Shown here in pieces: positions 1-5,744 of a stretch of DNA of 6,238 nucleotides. The position numbers were made by a program, and so were the translations under genes. Source of the stretch: Methanobacteriota archaeon (GTDB lineage: Archaea > Micrarchaeota > Micrarchaeia > Anstonellales > J096); assembly GCA_003694965.1 (NCBI GenBank), contig RFJG01000036.1, positions 1-6,238 on the forward strand. The letters are read 5' to 3'. A model generated the notes under the pieces. The model was not told the DNA's origin and did no database searches. It saw nothing but the letters and a program-made list of their open reading frames with translations. Each line of letters starts with the position of its first letter. The stretch's first letter is position 1.

Positions 1-1
1 A

Positions 2-163
2 AAGGAGGAGATGAAAACGACAAAAAAGCTCCTATTCATAGACAAGGAGCTAATACCAAAAACTAAGAAGGAAATAAAATTCATAGAGACTAAGATAGAA
101 GAGAATGAAAGGGAAGAGATGGTAAGATTGAAGAAGGAGGTGGAGAGCAGTGGTGTCAGATAA
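2..163 (+). CDS. atpD: A/V-type ATPase subunit D, C-terminal part (5' end outside window)
   Basis: This is the last 53 codons and stop of a reading frame that is open to the left window edge. Subunit D is the central-stalk rotor shaft, a long antiparallel coiled coil that couples ATP hydrolysis or synthesis in the A3B3 head to rotation of the membrane ring. The translated piece is highly charged and helical. It aligns without gaps to my recollection of the C-terminal helix of archaeal D subunits: an LIP step, then IKFIETKIEENERE, then RLKK. The usual N-A-L triplet just before this is not kept (LFI instead). An ATG at base 11 follows AAAGGAGG, but those bases encode Lys/Glu codons of the conserved helix, so I read it as internal. 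The downstream GTG start overlaps this gene by 14 bases. The directly following I and K genes support the assignment. Identification is by pattern only; the fragment is short. Confidence 0.8.
   Translation, partial: KEEMKTTKKLLFIDKELIPKTKKEIKFIETKIEENEREEMVRLKKEVESSGVR
136..142 (+). promoter_or_regulatory. Strong ribosome binding site for the 86-residue membrane protein
   Basis: GGAGGTG lies inside the 3' end of atpD and matches the usual archaeal anti-Shine-Dalgarno sequence over seven bases. It sits 7 bases before GTG at 150 and 10 before GTG at 153. The spacing favours 150 as the start. It is the strongest such site in the window and argues that the small gene downstream is really translated. 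Confidence 0.7.
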
Positions 164-410
164 ATTGGTCAGCATTATAGAGTATGTTGTTATAGCTTAC
201 ATACTATATGCTGTTGCTGTTGGGACAGCATTTACTATGTGGGATTACATACTTATGGTAGGGTTCTTCTTGTTCTCGGGCACATCGTGGTATGGGAGGC
301 ATTTGGCAACAAGGGGAATCCTTAAAGAGGAGGTAAAACAGCTTTGGGTTATGGACGTGTTAGGGATGATATTGGGGCTCGCATTCATAATAGCTAGGTT
401 GGTGGTTTGA
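150..410 (+). CDS. Small membrane protein of unknown function inside the ATPase operon (86 aa)
   Basis: I do not recognise this family. The protein has about three hydrophobic segments (roughly residues 7-30, 33-46 and 66-85), separated by a basic turn with W47, Y48, R50, H51 and R55 and a charged stretch KEEVKQ at 59-64. No signal peptide or known motif is visible. It starts at GTG with a strong GGAGGTG site, overlaps the end of atpD by 14 bases, and its TGA stop overlaps the atpI start ATG by one base (TGATG). It therefore sits precisely between the rotor-shaft gene and the stator membrane subunit gene and is very likely translated with them. An accessory or assembly factor for the ATPase membrane part is an inference from position only. 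It is too short and hydrophobic for the stalk subunits E or H, and has neither a proteolipid carboxylate motif nor the paired arginines of subunit I. Confidence 0.75.
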   Translation: MVSDKLVSIIEYVVIAYILYAVAVGTAFTMWDYILMVGFFLFSGTSWYGRHLATRGILKEEVKQLWVMDVLGMILGLAFIIARLVV

Positions 411-1777
411 TGAAGCTTATGGTTAAAGGAGTTTACAGAGTTGCACTCATATGCAAGAAAGAAAAACTCAAGGATATTGCTAAGAAACTCATTAAGGAAG
501 AAGTCTATGAGCCAAAAAAAGTAGAGAAGGAGTATGGAGGACCATATGTTGATAGTAGCTTGATAAAGGGCATTGGTTATGAGAACCACATAAGAGAGGC
601 GCTCCAAAAAATTGGCAGGAAAGTTAACATAGCTTTTAAGTTTGATGAGATGGAAAGCATAATTATAGAAGTGGTTGAGAAAATAGAGAGGCTCAAGAAA
701 GAAGGATGGAAAGGAAAAATAGACGACGTTGAGATGGCCAAGATATGGGCATCACTAGAGTACATAGAATACTTGAAACTTGTAAAGAAGGTAATGGACA
801 AGGATGAAAAATTGGACAGCTTTGTATTATTAGAGGGATGGAGCGATGCTAGAGGTATAGAAGTCCTTAGAGGTATGCTAGGGAAGGACATACAAGTATT
901 TGAGCATATTGAGGATAGTAGGGCTCCGACAAAGGTAGAGAACGGCAATTATTGGAGCGTCTTCGACCCGCTGATAGAACTTTATCCTCCTTTTAAGTAT
1001 GGCACAATCAACATAAGTCCAATAATAGGGTTGAGTTTCCTATTCATATTTGGTATGATGTTCGCGAACATAGTTGATGGAACTATTGTCTTCCTTATAA
1101 CTAGTGTCTTATTCACAAGGAAGAAAGATAAGATGTATGCGCTTGGGGCACTTATGGGTTTGTCTTCTGTTGCCTTCGGCCTAGTCTTTGAGGGCTGCAC
1201 TTTATGTGGCATCCAACCCTTCTACCCTGTCTTTGAAGAACCGATTAAATTCCTCGTGTTAGTTATGGGGTTCGCATTCATACACCAGATAATAGGGAAC
1301 ATCCTTGGGATAGCGAACAACTTAGCAATAGGAGAAAGGAAGGATGCGGCTTTCAGGGCTATGAGCGTCCTCATCTATGTAATAGCTGTTGGGTATGTGT
1401 TGGGTAGCGAGGCCTTGATGGTTGGTAGCGGCATCTTGGCACTCCTCCTATTATTGTATAGTGGGTTGGAAAAGGCAACTGAGATGCCACACATACTTAG
1501 CCACTTCATATCATATGCGAGGATATTCGCAATAGGGATCTCCCACTACACAATAGTTAGCGTTGTTGGAGGGTTACTACAAACTTTCCTCGGAAATGGT
1601 GTTGTATTCATAGGAAGTTTATTGTTTGCGCACTTCATTGTCATATTCATAGAAGGCATAATTGCATTTGTGCACACTCTTAGGTTATGCATACTTGAAT
1701 TCGGCACAAAGGCAGTTGTTAGCGGTGATGCGAGCTTCACACCGATAAGGTTTAATAAGAAGCATATAGAATGGTGA
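410..1777 (+). CDS. atpI: A/V-type ATPase subunit I (V-type subunit a), shortened form
   Basis: Subunit I is the membrane stator that carries the ion half-channels and anchors the peripheral stalks. ATG 410 is chosen over TTG 407 because GGTGG ends 4 bases before it; ATG 419 is also possible. In the 455-residue product the cytoplasmic part spans about 1-200 and ends with family landmarks: FVLLEGW near 138-144, APTKVEN near 172-178 and a PLIELYPPFKYG stretch near 187-198. About seven or eight membrane helices follow. SYAR supplies R371 with H379 eight residues on; FIEG supplies E415 and HTLRL supplies R425 ten residues on. These spacings match yeast Vph1 R735/H743 and E789/R799, so the proton path looks intact. 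Archaeal homologues are usually about 600-700 residues; the missing length is in the coiled-coil arm of the cytoplasmic half. A CTLC motif (C263, C266) sits between membrane helices. There is a 1-base overlap upstream and a 4-base gap to atpK. Confidence 0.93.
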   Translation: MKLMVKGVYRVALICKKEKLKDIAKKLIKEEVYEPKKVEKEYGGPYVDSSLIKGIGYENHIREALQKIGRKVNIAFKFDEMESIIIEVVEKIERLKKEGWKGKIDDVEMAKIWASLEYIEYLKLVKKVMDKDEKLDSFVLLEGWSDARGIEVLRGMLGKDIQVFEHIEDSRAPTKVENGNYWSVFDPLIELYPPFKYGTINISPIIGLSFLFIFGMMFANIVDGTIVFLITSVLFTRKKDKMYALGALMGLSSVAFGLVFEGCTLCGIQPFYPVFEEPIKFLVLVMGFAFIHQIIGNILGIANNLAIGERKDAAFRAMSVLIYVIAVGYVLGSEALMVGSGILALLLLLYSGLEKATEMPHILSHFISYARIFAIGISHYTIVSVVGGLLQTFLGNGVVFIGSLLFAHFIVIFIEGIIAFVHTLRLCILEFGTKAVVSGDASFTPIRFNKKHIEW

Positions 1778-1778
1778 T
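1773..1778 (+). promoter_or_regulatory. Ribosome binding site for atpK
   Basis: GGTGAT overlaps the stop codon of atpI and lies 3 bases before ATG 1782. It is complementary to the conserved ATCACC end of 16S rRNA. The arrangement suggests termination of atpI and initiation of atpK by the same or a closely following ribosome. Confidence 0.5.
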
Positions 1779-1781
1779 TAT

Positions 1782-2480
1782 ATGATTGAAAGTGAACTCC
1801 TTAGAATTTTGGCCGCTGTTCTCAGCATAGGGATCCCAGGAGTAGGATCAGCATATGCTATGCAGAGGATAGGGGAGCTTTCTGAATCTCTCTTGGAAAA
1901 GGAAGAGAAGGGATTTTTTACGAACTCCTTGATTTTCTCAGTTCTTGCTGAGACGCCAGCAATATATGGGTTGCTTGTAGGCCTTATAGTACTTGTGTCG
2001 AGTGGAAGTTTTGCAGAAGCACAGGGTATAGTTGCTGTCCTCGCAAGCATAGCAGTGGCTATTCCGGGGGCTGCTGCAGCTTATGCCATAGGTCTTGTAT
2101 CACAGGCAGCCCTTGTTGCGGTAAAGGAGAATAGGAGACTGTTTGGGAAGAGCTTGATATTTGCGGCGCTTCCAGAAGCCATAGCCATATATGGCCTCAT
2201 AGTAGCCCTCCTATTCCTTAATGGTGTTGGAATAATAGGGACGGGCACAACACCATCCATTGTAAATGTTGAGAAGGTTGCATTAGCAACGCTCGTGACA
2301 GCGTTAAGTGGCCTAGTAGCCATATTCATAGGAAGGGTTGCTGTTAGTGGCATAAAGAGCCTTGCCAAAGATGAGGGGACATTTGGACAGTCTCTCATAA
2401 TAGCTGTGCTCCCAGAGAGCATAGCATTATACATACTAATAACTGTCCTCTTAATACTTACTAACAGTGGGTTCATATGA
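1782..2480 (+). CDS. atpK: A/V-type ATPase proteolipid subunit K, triple hairpin
   Basis: Subunit K forms the rotating ion-carrying ring in the membrane. The 232-residue protein holds three tandem two-helix hairpins (about residues 5-73, 83-147 and 166-227), against one or two in most homologues. A triplicated K of similar size is known from Methanocaldococcus jannaschii. Each second helix carries the ion-binding glutamate in a shared pattern: AET..IY (E57, Y62), PEA..IY (E132, Y137) and PES..LY (E212, Y217). First helices show IPG glycine-rich packing in hairpins 1 and 2, and a G-R-V-A-V-S-G segment in hairpin 3. The positions I align with the sodium-ligand glutamine of Enterococcus NtpK hold Ser, Ala and Ile, and hairpin 2 has Ala after the glutamate. 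Proton use is therefore slightly more likely than sodium, but this rests on a hand alignment. The gene lies 4 bases after atpI, and its stop overlaps the next start (ATGA). Confidence 0.95.
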   Translation: MIESELLRILAAVLSIGIPGVGSAYAMQRIGELSESLLEKEEKGFFTNSLIFSVLAETPAIYGLLVGLIVLVSSGSFAEAQGIVAVLASIAVAIPGAAAAYAIGLVSQAALVAVKENRRLFGKSLIFAALPEAIAIYGLIVALLFLNGVGIIGTGTTPSIVNVEKVALATLVTALSGLVAIFIGRVAVSGIKSLAKDEGTFGQSLIIAVLPESIALYILITVLLILTNSGFI

Positions 2481-2983
2481 AAAGAGGAGATGTCTTTCTC
2501 ATAGAAAAAATAAGTAGCCTTAGCATAGGGACAGTTGCAATGACGTTATTATTTTTTGCGAGCCCTTTCAAAGAGGACCTTATCTTATTTACATCTGTAG
2601 CATCAACAGTGTTTTGGATATTCTCAAGGCCAGAAGGCAGGATAAATGCCAGAAGAATACTCATAAGCTATATCCTTGCTTTCATTGCTGGAGTTGCAGT
2701 TAACCACTTCTTATTTGGGAGCCAACTATTGGTTAGGGCAACTGCCGGCTTGGTTATTGCTTTCATAGGGATGGTTCTGTTGGATGCTGAGCACGCACCA
2801 GCTGCAGGCATTGCCCTATCCACAATAATATCCTCATCCCGTATTGGAGCATTAGTAGCGCTCTTGGCAGCATTGCTCTTCTTAGTTGCAGTATTTGGCA
2901 TAATAAAATTAATGTTCATAGTAGTTGAGAAGAAGAAAAATAAGGGATACATATCCTACATAAAGGAAGAGATGGGGTTGTGA
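2477..2983 (+). CDS. HPP-family-like integral membrane protein
   Basis: This 168-residue protein has four to five hydrophobic helices (about 14-30, 33-50, 61-80, 86-102 and 123-149) and a short basic-acidic cytoplasmic tail. Two regions recall the HPP family. A short polar loop RPEGRINARR (51-60) sits before a helix, where family members have a PRN-type motif. The segment EHAPAAGIAL (105-114) aligns with the H-P-P-A-G-A-T-A-L signature, with one Pro changed to Ala. Some plant and cyanobacterial HPP proteins transport nitrite; archaeal members have no settled role, so I assign no substrate. The start ATG overlaps the atpK stop by 4 bases (ATGA), so it is probably the last gene of the ATPase operon and translationally coupled to the proteolipid. 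A membrane protein of another four-helix family remains possible. Confidence 0.6.
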   Translation: MKRGDVFLIEKISSLSIGTVAMTLLFFASPFKEDLILFTSVASTVFWIFSRPEGRINARRILISYILAFIAGVAVNHFLFGSQLLVRATAGLVIAFIGMVLLDAEHAPAAGIALSTIISSSRIGALVALLAALLFLVAVFGIIKLMFIVVEKKKNKGYISYIKEEMGL

Positions 2984-3001
2984 ATAAAGCTTGCTCTTAA
3001 C

Positions 3002-3014
3002 AAAAACTTATAAA
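3002..3014 (+). promoter_or_regulatory. Archaeal TATA-box promoter for the reductase-ZIP operon
   Basis: TTATAAA at 3008-3014 is preceded by an A-rich stretch (AAAAAC) that fits a TFB recognition element. The box centre is about 27 bases before ATG 3038, the normal distance to the transcription start, so the mRNA should begin at or within a few bases of the ATG and be leaderless. No good ribosome binding site precedes that ATG. This marks a transcriptional break after the ATPase operon, although no T-rich terminator is seen in the 54-base gap. Confidence 0.65.
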
Positions 3015-3037
3015 CCCTTGGCAAAAAAAGGACTGGT

Positions 3038-4276
3038 ATGCAGAATAAGTTTGATGTTATTGTAGTCGGTGGAGGACCTGGTGGTAGTTCTACAACATTG
3101 TACTGTGCGAGCAAGGGATACAAAGTCCTTCTAATAGATAAGAAGAAGTTCCCAAGGGACAAGATATGCGGGGATGCTCTTGGTGGAAAGGGCCTTAAGG
3201 TAATGAAGGACCACAACCTTCTTGAACAAATAGACAAGGCTCCAGAATCTGAGAAAGTATATGGAGTTATTTTCTCATCTCCCAAAGGCAAGGTCTTAGA
3301 GGTTGGGAACCCGCCGGATCAAAACACCGGAAAACCTCCAGCGGGCTATGTGTGTCCAAGGAAAGTTACGGACAACATACTATTCCAGGCGGCTAAGAAA
3401 AATGCTGCCAAAACATTGGAAGAACACACCGTATTAGACATCATAAAAGAAGATGGCAAAGTAGTTGGAGTCAAGGTAAGGGACAATGAAGGCAATGTAG
3501 AAGAGTACATGGCCAATGTCGTTGTTGGAGCAGATGGGGCTAGCAGCCTTGTTGGAGTAAAGGTAGGGGCTGAGAAGGTTGAACCAGAGCACCACGTTGT
3601 TGCCCTTAGGCAGTACTGGGAGGGAGTAGAAGGCATGAGCGACAAGATAGAGTTGCATTTCATGGAAGGGATACTCCCCGGCTATTTTTGGATCTTCCCA
3701 TTGCCAAATGGAAAGGCCAACGTCGGCATAGGAATACTTACGAAATTCCAGAGAGAGCAGAGGATAGACTTGAAAAAATCGCTAGAAGAAGCCATAGAGC
3801 ACCCTATGATGAAGGATAGGTTCAAAAACGCGAAACCGCTGGAAGATGCGAAGGGTTGGGGATTACCTCTTGGCAGTAAGAGGAGAAAAGGCTATGGGGA
3901 TGGTTTCCTCCTCGTAGGAGATGCGTGCTCTCTCATAGACCCGTTCAGTGGAGAAGGAGTTGGGAACGCCCTAATCTCTGGAAAGCTTGCCGCCTCTGTT
4001 ATAGACAATGCCCACAAGAAAGGGGATTTCAGTGCGGAGACGCTCAAGGAATACGATGAACTTCTCAAGGAAGAGATGGATGAGGAGCTACAGACAATGT
4101 ACAAGCTACAAAAGCTTGGTAGGCATAAATTCCTCCTTAACCTCATAATAGACAAGGCAGTTAGGAACAAGGAAATAAGGGATTTCATAAGCAATACATT
4201 GACGAGCGAGGAAGGCATAGATTACAGGAAGAAGATGGCAAGCCCGGGCTTCTGGCTCAAGGTGCTAATCTCTTAG
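3038..4276 (+). CDS. Geranylgeranyl reductase family FAD-dependent oxidoreductase
   Basis: Members of this family use FAD to reduce isoprenoid double bonds, for example in archaeal diether lipids or in chlorophyll and quinone side chains. The 412-residue protein shows the N-terminal dinucleotide fold GGGPGG at 11-16, ending in D34 of LLIDKKKFPRDK. KICGDALG follows with the family cysteine C44, then a GADGAS motif (164-169). The substrate-site signature YFWIFP (216-221) is followed eight residues later by G-I-G. The second FAD motif is VGDACSLIDPFSGEGVGNAL (293-312). The details around C44 (PRDKICGDALGGK), GWGLPLGSKRR (273-283) and the SPGFWLKVL C-terminus recall the bacterial (Bacteroidota-like) branch rather than the classical archaeal lipid reductase. 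That impression comes from memory of family sequences. The natural substrate is therefore open; membrane lipid or quinone isoprenoid saturation is likeliest. It has its own promoter, and ZIP follows 7 bases downstream. Confidence 0.9.
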   Translation: MQNKFDVIVVGGGPGGSSTTLYCASKGYKVLLIDKKKFPRDKICGDALGGKGLKVMKDHNLLEQIDKAPESEKVYGVIFSSPKGKVLEVGNPPDQNTGKPPAGYVCPRKVTDNILFQAAKKNAAKTLEEHTVLDIIKEDGKVVGVKVRDNEGNVEEYMANVVVGADGASSLVGVKVGAEKVEPEHHVVALRQYWEGVEGMSDKIELHFMEGILPGYFWIFPLPNGKANVGIGILTKFQREQRIDLKKSLEEAIEHPMMKDRFKNAKPLEDAKGWGLPLGSKRRKGYGDGFLLVGDACSLIDPFSGEGVGNALISGKLAASVIDNAHKKGDFSAETLKEYDELLKEEMDEELQTMYKLQKLGRHKFLLNLIIDKAVRNKEIRDFISNTLTSEEGIDYRKKMASPGFWLKVLIS

Positions 4277-4283
4277 TGAAATC

Positions 4284-5012
4284 ATGGCACTTCTTGCAGC
4301 TGTAGCAAGCGCTGTTGCCATAAGTCTCATATCCCTTATCGGAATACTCATAATTAATCAGAGGAGTAAGAAAGTATTCCTACTTGTGAGTTTCGCAGTT
4401 GGCGCCCTATTTGGAGATGCATTCATACACATAATACCAGAGGCTTTCGCAAATGGGGAGAATTCCCTTGTCTCAGCATCCATATTAGTTGGGATAATGT
4501 CCTTCCTCGCTCTTGAGAAGTTTCTAAGGTGGAGGCATAGCCACGGAGATTATAGCAACACCGAAAATATACACCCAGTCGCTTGGCTTAACTTGATAAG
4601 TGATTTTTTCCACAATTTCTTTGACGGCATAGCCATAGGAGTTAGCTACCTACTCGGTTTCCCTCTTGGAGTGGCAACAACACTTGCCATCATATTGCAC
4701 GAGATACCTCAAGAATTGGGAGACTATGCCATACTCATAACATCCGGAATGAAAAAAAGAACGGCCTTAATTTATAACTTCCTTATCTCATTGACAGCCA
4801 TAGTTGGAGCCACTATACCTTTTGTATTGGAAATAAGAACGCCAGACATAGAGTCAATGATCCTCCCGTTTGTTGCTGGCGGTTTTATCTACATAGCAGG
4901 AACAGATCTATTGCCCATGATACACGAGAAGGTTAGGAAAGAAGAGATTAAGCACTTCTTAGCTATTGTTGTTGGAATGTTGTTTATGCTCCTCCTAAAA
5001 ACTGTTGGGTGA
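4284..5012 (+). CDS. ZIP-family divalent metal transporter
   Basis: ZIP proteins move Zn, Fe or Mn ions into the cytoplasm. The 242-residue product has about seven or eight membrane helices and the family's metal-site signatures. Helix 2 has GALFGDAFIHIIPEA (40-54, with D45 and H49). Helix 4 has FFHNFFDGIAIG (108-119, with H110, N111 and D114). Helix 5 has HEIPQELGD (139-147, with H139, E140 and E144). A late helix contains AGTDLLPMIHE (205-215). The His-containing loop between helices 3 and 4 (RWRHSHGDY, 82-90) is short. The motif set fits the LIV-1/ZIPB-like group; selectivity among metals cannot be read off. The start follows the reductase stop by 7 bases, with GTGA 4 bases before ATG, so the two genes are probably one transcript. 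The neighbouring dismutase needs Fe or Mn, which makes either a reasonable but unproven cargo. Confidence 0.93.
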   Translation: MALLAAVASAVAISLISLIGILIINQRSKKVFLLVSFAVGALFGDAFIHIIPEAFANGENSLVSASILVGIMSFLALEKFLRWRHSHGDYSNTENIHPVAWLNLISDFFHNFFDGIAIGVSYLLGFPLGVATTLAIILHEIPQELGDYAILITSGMKKRTALIYNFLISLTAIVGATIPFVLEIRTPDIESMILPFVAGGFIYIAGTDLLPMIHEKVRKEEIKHFLAIVVGMLFMLLLKTVG

Positions 5013-5023
5013 TGGAAGAATTC

Positions 5024-5042
5024 TGGTTTAAGTTCCAAACCA
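5024..5042 (+). repeat. Short inverted repeat upstream of the dismutase promoter
   Basis: TGGTTT (5024-5029) and AAACCA (5037-5042) are perfect inverted arms around a 7-base loop. The element lies between the ZIP stop and the TATA-like box at 5048. It has no T-run after it, so it is a poor terminator. It could be a regulator binding site just upstream of the promoter, or chance. Confidence 0.35.
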
Positions 5043-5047
5043 ACACC

Positions 5048-5059
5048 TTAATAAATTAA
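5048..5059 (+). promoter_or_regulatory. TATA-like promoter for the superoxide dismutase
   Basis: TTAATAAATTAA is the only A/T-rich block in the gap between ZIP and the dismutase. Its centre is 31-32 bases before ATG 5085, which would give a short leader of roughly 5-9 bases. That leader would hold little more than the GGTGA site. Transcription of the dismutase separate from ZIP is inferred from this and the 72-base gap. Confidence 0.5.
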
Positions 5060-5075
5060 CTTGCGATTCAATGTT

Positions 5076-5080
5076 GGTGA
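5076..5080 (+). promoter_or_regulatory. Ribosome binding site fixing the dismutase start
   Basis: GGTGA ends 4 bases before ATG 5085, the same spacing seen at the ZIP and subunit I starts. The reading frame extends upstream to a TTG at 5061, but the dismutase family begins with a Y-E-L-P-A-L-P-Y-type sequence directly after the initiator. Together these decide for 5085. Confidence 0.6.
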
Positions 5081-5084
5081 AAAC

Positions 5085-5666
5085 ATGAGATATGAACTAC
5101 CGGCTTTGCCGTATAGCTATGAGGAGTTAGAGCCAGTCATAAGTGCGGAGATAATGAGGTTACACCACGACATACACCACGCTGGATATGTCAAGGGAGC
5201 CAACACAGCTTTGGAAAAGCTTGAGAAGGCGAGAAAAGGAGAAATGCAGATAAACACAAGGGAAGTGCTGAGGGATTTGAGCTTCAATGTCAATGGACAC
5301 GTCCTCCATAGCATATTCTGGCCCAACATGAAGAGCAGGGAAGAGAACAATAAACCTGGCAGCAATATAGGCGATGCAATAGATAAGAATTTTGGCTCAT
5401 TTGAGGCTTTCAAGAAAGAATTCTCAGCAGCAGCTAAGAGCGTAGAGGGGAGCGGCTGGGCAACTCTATCCAAGGATAAGGATGGCAACTTATTTGTCCT
5501 AGGCATAGAGAAGCATAACCTTATGCACATAGCCGGTTATGAGCCCATACTTGTTCTCGATGTGTGGGAACACGCCTACTACTTGCAATACAAGAACAAG
5601 AGAGCCGATTATGTTGAGCAGTGGTGGAGCATAGTCAATTGGGAGGATGTTGACAGGAGGTACTAG
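5085..5666 (+). CDS. sod: Superoxide dismutase, Fe/Mn family
   Basis: It converts superoxide to oxygen and hydrogen peroxide in the cytoplasm, using one Fe or Mn ion. The 193-residue protein has the full family length. It opens with YELPALPYSYEELEP and has the helix LHHDIHHAGYV, with metal ligand H27 and active-site H31 and Y35. Ligand H75 lies in NGHVLHSIFW (70-79), and the last two ligands D159 and H163 are in LDVWEHAYYLQY. SGW (123-125) and the C-terminal QWWSIVNWEDV stretch are conserved. The second-sphere residue that is Gln in E. coli enzymes appears to be a His, H148 in EKHNLMH (11 residues before D159), as in many archaeal enzymes. G71, at the Fe-type Gln site, fits that. Fe, Mn or dual metal use is not decided by this. 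Own promoter and terminator suggest independent expression. The organism evidently meets oxygen. Confidence 0.97.
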   Translation: MRYELPALPYSYEELEPVISAEIMRLHHDIHHAGYVKGANTALEKLEKARKGEMQINTREVLRDLSFNVNGHVLHSIFWPNMKSREENNKPGSNIGDAIDKNFGSFEAFKKEFSAAAKSVEGSGWATLSKDKDGNLFVLGIEKHNLMHIAGYEPILVLDVWEHAYYLQYKNKRADYVEQWWSIVNWEDVDRRY

Positions 5667-5690
5667 TTTTTCATCTTTAATTTTATTTTT
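5667..5690 (+). terminator. T-rich archaeal terminator after the dismutase
   Basis: Four T-runs (5 T at 5667, 3 T at 5676, 4 T at 5681 and 5 T at 5686) directly follow the dismutase stop codon. Clustered T-runs without a stem are the usual intrinsic termination signal of archaeal RNA polymerase. This is the clearest terminator in the window. Confidence 0.7.
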
Positions 5691-5715
5691 ATGGGTGGGC
5701 TCAACAAAACAAAGG

Positions 5716-5724
5716 TATATAAAA
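5716..5724 (+). promoter_or_regulatory. Strong TATA-box promoter for the ureohydrolase gene
   Basis: TATATAAAA is preceded by the purine-rich AAACAAAGG, a good TFB recognition element. The box centre at about 5720 is 25 bases before GTG 5745, so the predicted transcription start falls on or next to the first codon and the mRNA should be leaderless. Confidence 0.75.
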
Positions 5725-5744
5725 GATGGAAATGAATTGCTTTT

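Noticed and set aside
11..163. A separate 50-codon gene starting at ATG 11, right after AAAGGAGG
   Set aside because: The frame is open upstream, the purine bases encode Lys and Glu of the conserved subunit D helix, and the spacing of 2 bases is too short for a good site.
245..607. A 120-codon open frame on the minus strand opposite the small membrane protein and atpI
   Set aside because: It is opposite two well supported, overlapping coding regions. Its hydrophobic and Ser/Asn-rich composition is what antisense of such genes gives.
2984..3037. A terminator between the HPP-like gene and the reductase
   Set aside because: No T-run or stable stem is visible on the plus strand. Only the TATA box and an A-rich stretch are present.
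5061..5084. An N-terminal extension of the dismutase from TTG 5061
   Set aside because: The family starts at the Y-E-L-P-A-L-P-Y region, GGTGA points to ATG 5085, and the extension would overlap the promoter and leader region.
5071..5088. A five-codon upstream frame (ATG at 5071) whose TGA overlaps the dismutase ATG
   Set aside because: It may lie upstream of the predicted transcription start and has no ribosome binding site. Its GTG codon is part of the dismutase's own GGTGA site, so it is probably chance.
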